A stretch of 64,000 bases of DNA from Cupriavidus metallidurans CH34 (GTDB taxonomy: Bacteria; Pseudomonadota; Gammaproteobacteria; Burkholderiales; Burkholderiaceae). A program made the position numbers and the translations under genes. The notes under the pieces were generated by a model. The model saw only the letters and a program-made list of their open reading frames with translations. It searched no databases and was not told where the DNA came from. Location of the stretch: assembly GCF_000196015.1 (NCBI RefSeq), contig NC_007973.1, forward strand, positions 2,480,001 through 2,544,000, read 5' to 3'. Each line of letters begins with the position of its first letter. Positions within the stretch are counted from its first letter, which is position 1. This document shows positions 26,827-34,487 of this stretch, one piece after another.

Positions 26827-28053
26827 TCAGGCAGGTTGCGGATCACCCTGCTTGTCTTCGCGCGCGGTGTAGCGGTCGAGCAGGTGAAACAGCACGGGAT
26901 TGAGCACGATCGACAGCAATGCACCCGCAAGGATCAGCGCCTGCCCCCGCTCTGGCAGGATGTCCAGATAGACACCGAGGCTGGCCAGAATGAAGGAGAA
27001 CTCGCCGATCTGCGCGAGGCTCACGGCAATCGTCAGACCGGTCCGGTTATTCAGGCCAAAGGCCCGCACGATGCCGAGCGCGGCGAGCGACTTGCCGACG
27101 ACGATAATCAGGAGCGTCGCCAGCACCCCCCAGGGGTCGTTGACGAGCACCATTGGGTCGAACAGCATGCCCACCGAGACGAAGAACAGCACCGAGAAGG
27201 CATCGCGCAGCGGCAGTGATTCCTCTGCCGCGCGATGGCTGAATTCCGATTCGGCCAGCACCATGCCGGCGAAGAAGGCGCCGAGGGCAAACGACACGCC
27301 GAACAACGCATAGGCGCCGAAGGCCACACCCAGCGCGGTGGCCAGCACCCCAAGGCGGAACAACTCGCGACTACCGGTCCAGACAATGCGCTCAAGCATC
27401 CACGGAATGAAGCGCCGGCCAATCACCAGCATCACCGCGACGAACGCGGCCACCTTGCCAAGCGTGGAGAGGACCTCGATCAGTACCTCCATCGTGGTCG
27501 GCGCTGTCGCATTGGCATCACCGCCACCAAGCAATCGCGCCATGGCCGGCAGCAACACCAGCGTCAGCACCATCGCGAGATCTTCGACGATCAGCCAGCC
27601 CACGGCAATGCGGCCTTGTGGCGACTCGATCAAATCGCGCTCTTGCAGCGCGCGCAGCAGCACCACGGTACTGGCCACCGAGAGTGCCAGCCCGTACACG
27701 AGCCCTTGCCCCCAGGACCAGTCGAACCCCCAGGCCACCAACATGCTGAGAGCCGTGGCGATGCTGATCTGGACGATCGCCCCCGGAATGGCGATTCGCT
27801 TCACGGCCATCAGGTCCTTGACCGAGAAATGCAGCCCGACGCCGAACATCAGCAGGATCACGCCTAGCTCCGCAAGCTCCGGCGCCAGCGTCTGATCTGC
27901 CGTGTAGCCAGGCGTATGCGGCCCCACGACGATGCCCGCGCAAAGATAGCCGATCAGCGGTGGTAGCCTGAACTTGTTGGCAATCGCACCCAGAATGAAC
28001 GCCAGCACGATACCGCCGACGATTGTGCTGATGAGCGGGGTGGCGTGATGCAT
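26827..28053 (-). CDS. Monovalent cation:proton antiporter-2 (KefB/YbaL type), without TrkA domain
   Basis: A 408-residue CPA2 membrane domain with about 12 helices: LPPLIGYLCAGIVVGPHTPG, LAELGVILLMFGVGLHFSVKDL, SVASTVVLLRALQERDLIES and LAQIGEFSFILASLG. YbaL-type proteins usually continue into a TrkA-N (NAD-binding) domain; here the protein stops after the membrane part, so it would be ungated or rely on another subunit. Confidence 0.85.
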   Translation of the reverse strand: MHHATPLISTIVGGIVLAFILGAIANKFRLPPLIGYLCAGIVVGPHTPGYTADQTLAPELAELGVILLMFGVGLHFSVKDLMAVKRIAIPGAIVQISIATALSMLVAWGFDWSWGQGLVYGLALSVASTVVLLRALQERDLIESPQGRIAVGWLIVEDLAMVLTLVLLPAMARLLGGGDANATAPTTMEVLIEVLSTLGKVAAFVAVMLVIGRRFIPWMLERIVWTGSRELFRLGVLATALGVAFGAYALFGVSFALGAFFAGMVLAESEFSHRAAEESLPLRDAFSVLFFVSVGMLFDPMVLVNDPWGVLATLLIIVVGKSLAALGIVRAFGLNNRTGLTIAVSLAQIGEFSFILASLGVYLDILPERGQALILAGALLSIVLNPVLFHLLDRYTAREDKQGDPQPA

Positions 28054-28405
28054 GCGTCTGGGGTTCCTTTATGGTTGTCTCGATGTTCTGGGGACCACCC
28101 GCCCCTCGTGGCCGCCCTTACGGGCATCGCACGACGAGATCATGCCCCCGCGAAGGGCACAAGGAAGAGACGGATAGTACGGGAAGAGCAGACCGCGACG
28201 CGCGGGCGCCAATTGCGGCGCAACGCTCCACGGCAAGGAGAGTGCATCGGAATACAACTACGCGAGGTGGATTGCCACGCCAAGCGTCGTCCCGAATGCG
28301 GTACGGCCTGACGTAATGTAACACGCGCACCACGCAAGCCAATGTGAGAGAAGTCGCAAAAAATCCGCGATATCCCAAAGAAACTGAATTAGGGAAAGAC
28401 CGAAA
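28054..28405. other. No gene seen
   Basis: The 352 bp between the antiporter start and the tRNA-Cys terminator hold no convincing open frame. It contains only the presumed antiporter promoter region. Confidence 0.5.
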
Positions 28406-28439
28406 AGCAAAACGGCGCCACATCGGGCGCCGTTTTGCT
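28406..28439 (-). terminator. Terminator of tRNA-Cys
   Basis: AGCAAAACGGCGCC pairs with GGCGCCGTTTTGCT (14 bp) around ACATCG; the minus strand continues TTTTCGGTC. Confidence 0.85.
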
Positions 28440-28445
28440 TGAGAC

Positions 28446-28519
28446 TGGAGGCGGAGGTCGGAATCGAACCGGCGTACACGGCTTTGCAGGCCGCTGCATA
28501 ACCACTCTGCCACCCCGCC
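28446..28519 (-). tRNA. tRNA-Cys (anticodon GCA)
   Basis: Read on the minus strand: acceptor GGCGGGG pairs with CTCCGCC, the anticodon loop is CTGCAAA, the T-loop is GGTTCGATTCC, and the gene ends in TCCA. It is complete at 74 nt. Confidence 0.95.
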
Positions 28520-28604
28520 AGGTGACGATGCTGGATTGTATCCGCATTCGTTGCGACCGTCGTCACCGACATGGCCACAACCCGGAGGCAATCCCGAGAA
28601 AGAA

Positions 28605-28627
28605 AAAGGGAAGCGCTGCTTCCCTTT
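28605..28627 (-). terminator. Terminator that followed tRNA-Gly
   Basis: AAAGGGAAGC and GCTTCCCTTT form a 10-bp stem; on the minus strand the tail is TTCTTTCTC. It lies immediately downstream (minus direction) of the tRNA-Gly 3' fragment, as expected for the original tRNA terminator. Confidence 0.65.
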
Positions 28628-28632
28628 GGGAT

Positions 28633-28650
28633 TGGAGCGGGAAACGAGTC
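28633..28650 (-). other. ICE attachment site: 3' end fragment of tRNA-Gly
   Basis: On the minus strand this reads GACTCGTTTCCCGCTCCA, the last 18 nt of a Burkholderiales tRNA-Gly(GCC) apart from one or two bases. The rest of the tRNA is absent here. ICEclc-type elements recombine at an 18-bp tRNA-Gly 3' end, so this is the outer att half and the intact tRNA-Gly should lie at the other ICE end, beyond the window. A related inverted sequence GTCTCTGTTTCCCAATC at 28668-28684 may be an integrase arm or core partner. Confidence 0.75.
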
Positions 28651-29037
28651 ATGCACTAGAGCGCTAAGTCTCTGTTTCCCAATCACTTTCTCCACTGTGG
28701 TGATCAGCGAAGAACTCAATTATAGCCTTGTTTTTCGCCCTCGGCAACAAAGTTCATCCAACCACTTCCACCAGCGTCCAAGGATGATCCATCCACCCGT
28801 CGTTACGCCTGATGCGTCCAGCTGCTGAGCGGGTTCGCTATCGAACTCCAACTTGCGACGATCATGACTTGCGCTCGCTCCGCAGGCAGCGCGGGGTGGT
28901 GTCGCGTGGACTACCTGGCACCTGGACGGCTGTAGGACACAACCGCCGGCATCGGAACACCGCAAGTACTCATCTTTACATCGCTGCGGCTAACTTCGCC
29001 GGAGCGCAACGCGGCGCCAGTGTAGTGGCAGCCAGCC
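28651..29037. other. ICE end region, no gene seen
   Basis: 387 bp between the att site and the DUF305 gene, AT-richer near the att site, with no convincing reading frame. Such end regions usually carry integrase binding sites. Confidence 0.4.
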
Positions 29038-29538
29038 TCAACGAAGGCGTGCAGCAATCCGGTTCATCTGCTCGATCTCCGCGCGCTGGCCATCGGAAAT
29101 CGCTTGGCATAGGTTGACGAGTTCCGGATCTGAGAGCTGCGCCTCGCGGCACATGAGGATCGCTCCCGAATGGTGCGGGACCATAGACGCGATGAACTGT
29201 CGATCGCCGATTCCGGTTTGAGCACGGGTAGCGGCAAAAGAACCGAGTGTGAGAACGGCAAACAAGCCGTACAGCACGAGATTGAGCCGCCGGTTTGGAA
29301 ACATGCCGGGCATTGTCGCTAGCATGAAGATGCCCATTGGCGCCCACATAGTGACCGCCATGTAGAGCATGTTGAGATTGTTTCTGAAGTCCCTGGCGCC
29401 GTCGATCATGCTGAACATTACGAAGTACATGACGACGAGGCCCAACACCATGTTCACCCAGAACTTGGCGTATGGTCGGCCGTGCTTACCCATCTGACCG
29501 GATGTGTGATGTTGATGTTCATGGGAATGTTCAGCCAT
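29038..29538 (-). CDS. DUF305-type membrane protein (metal-island associated)
   Basis: A 166-residue protein with a His-rich N-terminus (HSHEHQHH), three or four membrane helices and a C-terminal half of the DUF305/ferritin-like type: FIASMVPHHSGAILMC, then EIEQMNRIAARL. DUF305 proteins accompany copper and other metal resistance genes; the His-rich ends suggest metal binding. It is oriented towards the ICE end with GGAGACGGAG before ATG 29538. Confidence 0.75.
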   Translation of the reverse strand: MAEHSHEHQHHTSGQMGKHGRPYAKFWVNMVLGLVVMYFVMFSMIDGARDFRNNLNMLYMAVTMWAPMGIFMLATMPGMFPNRRLNLVLYGLFAVLTLGSFAATRAQTGIGDRQFIASMVPHHSGAILMCREAQLSDPELVNLCQAISDGQRAEIEQMNRIAARLR

Positions 29539-29988
29539 CTCCGTCTCCTATGTGCTGGGGCAACCTGGCAGGGTCACTGGTACTGCGGCAGATACTTTGT
29601 CGATATATCAGCATGTGGAGCGATGCATCACTAACCGCTGATTTCCAGTCCCCAACTGGACGTAGGGGCGTCGAACGCTTCAACTCGCTGGTCTTGAACC
29701 GTCTGGATATCAGACCATACCAAATCGGTCTTGATGGGCTTTGCGCCACCTATGACGCTGGTACCGTGAGCGCCAATATCGAGCTTGCGTCCTCATCGCT
29801 CGATGGGCCGGCAACTGATCGATTCTTGCATATCAAGCAAGACAAGGCCACCTGCGGCGGACGCCAATGGCCTCCTCCGCCTTCGCTTAGGGCATCGCCT
29901 CAAGCGTCCGTCGCAGGCCATAACGACACAACAGCCCTTGGGCAAGAAAGGAGCCGGTGATGTAGCGCACCCGAAAGGAGACGAAGAC
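29539..29988. other. Divergent gap, no gene seen
   Basis: 450 bp between the divergent DUF305 gene and the next ICE gene. Open frames here do not look coded. It should hold both promoters; AAAGGAG at about 29974-29980 serves the next gene. Confidence 0.4.
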
Positions 29989-30735
29989 ATGCACAAGGAC
30001 ATTTCAACATCAAAGGTGTTCTATCGTCCCATCGAGGCGGCCATCCGATGGGCTGGGTTGCTGCGGTATCTCCCGATGATCCTGGCCACGATCGCGTCAC
30101 CGCGTGTCCTGCCTCGGTCGCTGAACTGCCCTCGATGGAATGAGTGCCGGCTGCACTCGGAACGTATCTATGACGGCATCCTCAACGGAGAGCTGCCCTA
30201 CGGCAAGAACGGGATCACGCTCAATGATCCGAACCTGCTCAATTCTCTGGATCTGACTGTTCGCCATGTCGATCTAAAACGCTGGATGCGCACCCACTAT
30301 CCCGAGCACCGGCCAGGATTTCTGTTCAGCCGTGGCGAACGCATGGCGCATCCTTTCATCACCATGGAAACAGGACAGGCGATCCTCGTGGAGCGGCTGG
30401 CCCTTCAGGCCGCGCTTGAACAAGCCCGACGTGAGATGCGAGAACTGCAGGAGCAGCACGACACGCTACTCAAGCAATCCTCGGTGCTGTTGGCATCCAA
30501 GCAATGCGAGATCAGCGAACGGGCGGAAACGACCTATCTCAACATCATTGGAGGGATGTTGACGCTGATGCTGAGCCAGTCGCCTTCAGGCGTGCCCTAT
30601 TCCAGCTTCAAAACGCAGGAGGCCCTTGTCTCTGCATTGGTCGCCCACTACGGCGGCACCATGGGCATCACTGAGCGCACCTTAAACGGAAAGTTCGCCA
30701 ACGCTAAGAGGTACGTTCGTAGCGCAAGCGCATGA
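29989..30735 (+). CDS. ICE hypothetical protein with coiled-coil segment
   Basis: A 248-residue protein of unrecognised family, starting at ATG 29989 with AAAGGAG eight bases upstream. It contains CPRWNECRLHSERIYDGILN, LTVRHVDLKRWMRTHYP, a predicted coiled coil (LEQARREMRELQEQHDTLL) and a C-terminal GITERTLNGKFANAKRYV resembling the end of DNA-binding or replication-linked proteins. It lies just before alpA, where ICEclc relatives have a regulatory gene. A regulatory role is inference only. Confidence 0.65.
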   Translation: MHKDISTSKVFYRPIEAAIRWAGLLRYLPMILATIASPRVLPRSLNCPRWNECRLHSERIYDGILNGELPYGKNGITLNDPNLLNSLDLTVRHVDLKRWMRTHYPEHRPGFLFSRGERMAHPFITMETGQAILVERLALQAALEQARREMRELQEQHDTLLKQSSVLLASKQCEISERAETTYLNIIGGMLTLMLSQSPSGVPYSSFKTQEALVSALVAHYGGTMGITERTLNGKFANAKRYVRSASA

Positions 30736-30853
30736 GGTTATCCAGCTTGTATGTGCAATCGCGGAGATTGCATTTGCAATGTCTTTCCGCAGCCAGGTCT
30801 ATTGAATAGAGGTCACGCCAACAAACGCCACCGAGCGTTCAGGAGTGACCGCC

Positions 30854-31066
30854 ATGTCGCAGACCCCTGTACTCCCGCCGAACGAGCGCCGCATCCTGCG
30901 GCTCGATGAAGTCGAAGCGAAGTCCGGCTTCAAACGCGCCCACATCTACAACCTGATGAAGAAGCGCCAGTTCCCTCAGGCGCTGCGCCTGGGCGTGCGC
31001 GCTGTCGGCTGGGATTCGATCGAAATCGACCAGTGGATCGCCGAGCGCCTCAACCACCGGACCTGA
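30854..31066 (+). CDS. alpA: AlpA-family transcriptional regulator
   Basis: A 70-residue DNA-binding protein of the AlpA/MerR-like HTH family: ILRLDEVEAKSGFKRAHIY, then NLMKKRQFPQALRLG and VGWDSIEIDQWI. In ICEclc alpA begins the operon that leads to transfer competence. ATG 30854 is preceded by AGGAG at nine bases. It is followed 42 bp later by parA. Confidence 0.92.
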   Translation: MSQTPVLPPNERRILRLDEVEAKSGFKRAHIYNLMKKRQFPQALRLGVRAVGWDSIEIDQWIAERLNHRT

Positions 31067-31108
31067 CCCGCTCTCCCGCGGACTTCCCATTCCCAGCCGG
31101 AGAGCGCC

Positions 31109-31984
31109 ATGCAGGTCGTGTCCATCATTTCAACGAAGGGCGGCGTCGGCAAGACCACGACGGCCGCCAACCTGGGCGGGCTCGCCGCGGACGCGGGCCT
31201 GCGCGTGCTGCTGCTCGATCTCGACGTGCAGCCCACCTTGTCCTCCTACTACGAACTGACCCAGCGCGCGCCGGGCGGCATCTATGAGCTGTTGGCCTTC
31301 AACGAGCGCGACCTTGGCCAGCTCGTGTCCCGCACGATCATCGCGGGCCTGGACCTGGTGCTGTCCGACGACCACCGGGGCGAGCTGAACACGTTGTTGC
31401 TGCATGCGCCGGATGGCCGCCTGCGGTTGCGGCATCTGCTGCCAGCACTTGCTCCCCTCTACGACCTGGTGCTGATCGACACCCAGGGCGCGCGTTCCGT
31501 GCTGCTGGAGATGGCGGTGCTCGCCTCCGATCTCGCGCTGTCGCCCGTCACGCCGGAGATCCTCGCGGCACGCGAGCTGCGGCGCGGCACCATGCAGTTG
31601 CTCGAAGACATTGCGCCGTACCGGCACCTGGGCATCGAACCGCCGCCGCTGCACTTGCTCATCAACCGCGTCCACCCGGTGTCCGCCAACGCACGGCTGA
31701 TCCAGCAGGCCTTGCGCGACCTGTTCCAGGACAGCGCCGGCATCCGCGTGCTCGCCACCGACGTGCCGGCCATAGAAGCGTATCCACGTGCCGCAACGCG
31801 CGGCCTGCCGGTGCATCGGGTCGAGCACCGCCAGCCGCCCGGCAGAGTCGCCCCTGCCGCGCTCGACACGATGCGCGCGCTCGCCAGCGAGTTGTTCCCG
31901 CAATGGCAGGACCGACTGGCTCAAGTATCCGGCCGCCCGCAGCGACCTCTTGATCCTGGGAGGCCCCATGGCGAACGCACATGA
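31109..31984 (+). CDS. parA: ParA-family partition ATPase
   Basis: A 291-residue deviant Walker ATPase. KGGVGKTTTAANLGGLA at about residues 10-26 carries the two lysines, LLLDLDVQPTLS holds the A' motif and VLIDTQGARS the Walker B. It segregates or stabilises the element with ParB. Its 3' end overlaps the next gene by 17 bp, showing tight coupling in the alpA operon. Confidence 0.95.
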   Translation: MQVVSIISTKGGVGKTTTAANLGGLAADAGLRVLLLDLDVQPTLSSYYELTQRAPGGIYELLAFNERDLGQLVSRTIIAGLDLVLSDDHRGELNTLLLHAPDGRLRLRHLLPALAPLYDLVLIDTQGARSVLLEMAVLASDLALSPVTPEILAARELRRGTMQLLEDIAPYRHLGIEPPPLHLLINRVHPVSANARLIQQALRDLFQDSAGIRVLATDVPAIEAYPRAATRGLPVHRVEHRQPPGRVAPAALDTMRALASELFPQWQDRLAQVSGRPQRPLDPGRPHGERT

Positions 31985-32237
31985 GCTGGCCCGCGGCCAC
32001 AAGCGGCTGCGCGCCCTGATCGAGTTCGCGGTCGGTGAGGGCTGGCACGTCAAGCGCACGCCGGGCGGGCACCTCAAGTTCACCAAGGCCGGCTGCGCGG
32101 CGATCTACACGAGTTCGACAGCGAGTGACCACCGGGCCGAATTGAACGCCCGTGCGCAGATCCGCCGCGCCGAGCGAGAGGCCCGCATGGCGCCGGCCGG
32201 CGGTCGTGGGGACTGCGAGGGGTGCGGCCATGGCTGA
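31968..32237 (+). CDS. Small HicA-like protein at the Shi position
   Basis: An 89-residue basic protein starting with ATG 31968 inside parA and ending 8 bp into parB. Core: GWHVKRTPGGHLKFTKAG then IYTSSTASDHRAELNARAQ. The GGH....G followed by a strand and SDHRA.N resembles the HicA/YcfA double-stranded RNA-binding toxin fold with its catalytic-type histidine. In ICEclc the gene between parA and parB is called shi and its product inhibits growth of transferring cells; position agrees, identity is not proven. Confidence 0.65.
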   Translation: MANAHELARGHKRLRALIEFAVGEGWHVKRTPGGHLKFTKAGCAAIYTSSTASDHRAELNARAQIRRAEREARMAPAGGRGDCEGCGHG

Positions 32238-33909
32238 CATGACCTCGCAGGACATGGCAGGCAAGCTGCTCGCGGCCGGCTTCGAGCGCAGCGGCCCAGC
32301 GGCTACGGCCTTGAGCGACCCGATCGCGGACACGCCCATGGTCGTGACGCTGGACCAGTTGCGGCCCTACGACCATGACCCGCGCATGAAGCGCAACCCG
32401 GCTTACGAGGAAATCAAGGCATCCATCCGCGAGCGCGGCCTGGACGCGGCGCCGGCCATCACGCGCAGGCCCGGCGAGGACCACTACATCATCCGCAACG
32501 GCGGCAACACGCGACTGGCGATCCTGCGCGAACTCTGGTCGGAGACCAAGGAAGAACGCTTCTTCCGCATATCGTGCCTGTTCCGACCATGGCCGGAGCG
32601 CGGTGAAATCGTCGCGCTGACCGGGCATCTTGCCGAGAACGAACTGCGCGGCGGCCTCACGTTCATCGAGCGCGCGCTCGGCGTCGAGAAAGCACGGGAG
32701 TTCTACGAGCAGGAGAGCGGCGCCGCCCTGAGCCAGTCGGAACTGGCCCGCCGCCTGGCGGCCGATGGCTTCCCCGTCCAGCGGTCGCACATCACCCGCA
32801 TGGCCGACGCGGTGCGCTACCTGCTGCCCGCCATTCCCACTGTGCTCTATGGCGGCCTGGGGCGCCACCAGGTCGAGCGGCTGTCGGTCATGCGCACGGC
32901 CTGCAAACGCACCTGGGAGCACTACGCCAAGGACCGTTCGCTGCCGCTGGACTTCGACAGTTTCTTTCAGGAGGTGCTGGCGCAGTTCGACACGCAGGGC
33001 GACGAGTTCGCGCCGCAGCGCGTGCAAGACGAGCTGATCGGCCAGATGTCCGAGCTGCTGGGCATCGGCTACGACGTGCTGGCGCTGGACCTGACCGAAT
33101 CGGAAAGCCGCCACCGGGCGCTGGTCAGTGACCCGACGCCACCTGCGGCGCAGCCGGCGTTGCCTTCGCCCACCGCCGGCACGCCGACTCCGCCGGGCGC
33201 AGCATCGTCCATCGCCACGCCTGCAGCGGCGGCCGGTCCTCCACCCGCCAGCCCTCCGGCGTCCGAGCCCACCTTGCGCCACGACGACACGGCGGTTGGC
33301 GAAGCGGCCACGGGAAGCCAGCCGGCCGCACCGGGCGATCTGCTTCGCGAGCACATCGTCTCGCCAGCACCGACGACAGAACGGCTCCAATCGATCCAGC
33401 GCATGGTCGCCGACCAGTTGGGCGATGCGCTGCCGCCCGACTTCTCGGCGAGCGTGCTGCAGTCCATCCCGGTGCAAGCCGGCGGACTCTATCCGATCTC
33501 CGACGTCTGGTACATCGACGCCGGCCTGGACACGCCCGATCGGCTGCGCATCCACATCGCGCAGTTCGCGCGCGAGATCGCCGGGGAGGCAGGCCTGGAC
33601 GAGTGCATCGAGGATCGCGCCGATGGCATCGGGTTTGCGTGCCGCGCCCGCGGCCAAGCCCCGTCGCCGCTCGGCCGCGCGGTGCTGACGCTGCTCACTT
33701 CCCTGACGGGTCAGCCCGTCGCCGAAGCGGGCCTGGACGGCGCGCAGCTCGCCGCCGACCTGCCGACCCTGTTGCACGGCCAGAGCCAAGGCCATGGCAG
33801 CGGCGCAAGGCGCTTGAGCGACACGGCGTTGGTCAAGCTCTTTCGGCTGCTGCGCCTCGCCCGGCGTCTGCTGGACCTGGAAGCCGGCACCACGGCGCCC
33901 GGGACGTGA
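32230..33909 (+). CDS. PFGI-1-type ParB-family protein (BisD-like position)
   Basis: A 559-residue protein. A ParB/Srx domain lies near residues 38-130 (LDQLRPYDHDPRMKRNPAYE, IIRNGGNTRLAIL), followed by an HTH-like LSQSELARRLAADGFPVQRS, a long Pro/Ala-rich linker (about residues 300-360) and a C-terminal globular part. In the ICEclc literature a ParB-like protein followed by a DUF2857 protein forms the BisDC activator of late transfer genes; I believe this gene corresponds to BisD but recall the pairing from memory. ATG 32230 overlaps the preceding gene. Confidence 0.85.
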   Translation: MADMTSQDMAGKLLAAGFERSGPAATALSDPIADTPMVVTLDQLRPYDHDPRMKRNPAYEEIKASIRERGLDAAPAITRRPGEDHYIIRNGGNTRLAILRELWSETKEERFFRISCLFRPWPERGEIVALTGHLAENELRGGLTFIERALGVEKAREFYEQESGAALSQSELARRLAADGFPVQRSHITRMADAVRYLLPAIPTVLYGGLGRHQVERLSVMRTACKRTWEHYAKDRSLPLDFDSFFQEVLAQFDTQGDEFAPQRVQDELIGQMSELLGIGYDVLALDLTESESRHRALVSDPTPPAAQPALPSPTAGTPTPPGAASSIATPAAAAGPPPASPPASEPTLRHDDTAVGEAATGSQPAAPGDLLREHIVSPAPTTERLQSIQRMVADQLGDALPPDFSASVLQSIPVQAGGLYPISDVWYIDAGLDTPDRLRIHIAQFAREIAGEAGLDECIEDRADGIGFACRARGQAPSPLGRAVLTLLTSLTGQPVAEAGLDGAQLAADLPTLLHGQSQGHGSGARRLSDTALVKLFRLLRLARRLLDLEAGTTAPGT

Positions 33910-33923
33910 GCGAGGGAGGCCGC

Positions 33924-34484
33924 ATGTCCACATCGCATCCGCTCAACCAGGCCGTGATTGCCCAGGCGCTGTATGACCTTCGCAACGGCCAACTGCGCCG
34001 CTGCAAGGCCATGGGCTTCGGCGAGGCCGAGCTGGATGCGCTCAAGCACCCCGCGCTGATCAGCGTGCTGGCCAACGCCAGCGTCTCGTGGTGCTCGGTC
34101 ACGGTCAACCGCGAAGTGCTGCAGCGCCTGCTCAACCAGGCACAGGACGTGGAGAAGGAAATCGCCACGGTCGATCGCATGCTGCGGCTGGGGGCCAGCA
34201 CGGAGATGGTCAGCCGCTTCTATGGCCTGACCCATCAGGAAGTCGCCCTGCGGCGGGAGATCCTCGGCCTGCCCAAGCGCAAGGGGCGCCACCCCGTCCT
34301 GGACGAGACCCAGGACACCGAACTGTGGCGGCAATGGAAAGCCGTGACCAGCAGCAGGAACGTCGATCTGGAGGACGAGACCTCGATTCTCGATGCGGCC
34401 ATGGACCTGGCCGAGGGCATGTCGCTGCCGCTCTCGGTGGTCTGGGCCGCGATCAGGAACTGGGTCGATCAGGGATTGGGCTAG
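33924..34484 (+). CDS. DUF2857 protein (BisC/FlhC-like regulator position)
   Basis: A 186-residue protein of DUF2857 with helical N-terminus LNQAVIAQALYDLRNGQL and a central HTH-like GASTEMVSRFYGLTHQEVALR. In ICEclc the equivalent regulator acts with the ParB-like partner to switch on transfer genes and has remote likeness to the flagellar activator FlhC. GAGGGAGG precedes ATG 33924. Gaps to neighbours are 14 and 3 bp, so it is in the alpA-parA operon. Confidence 0.8.
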   Translation: MSTSHPLNQAVIAQALYDLRNGQLRRCKAMGFGEAELDALKHPALISVLANASVSWCSVTVNREVLQRLLNQAQDVEKEIATVDRMLRLGASTEMVSRFYGLTHQEVALRREILGLPKRKGRHPVLDETQDTELWRQWKAVTSSRNVDLEDETSILDAAMDLAEGMSLPLSVVWAAIRNWVDQGLG

Positions 34485-34487
34485 GCC

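Noticed and set aside
27121..27140. Another CCCCC/GGGG palindrome resembling the ICE palindrome family
   Set aside because: It lies inside the antiporter gene, outside the ICE, lacks the flanking TCCCC/GGGGA symmetry, and is expected by chance at this GC content.
28118..28719. Open frames across tRNA-Cys and the att site
   Set aside because: They run through a tRNA, two terminators and an att site and show no coding character.
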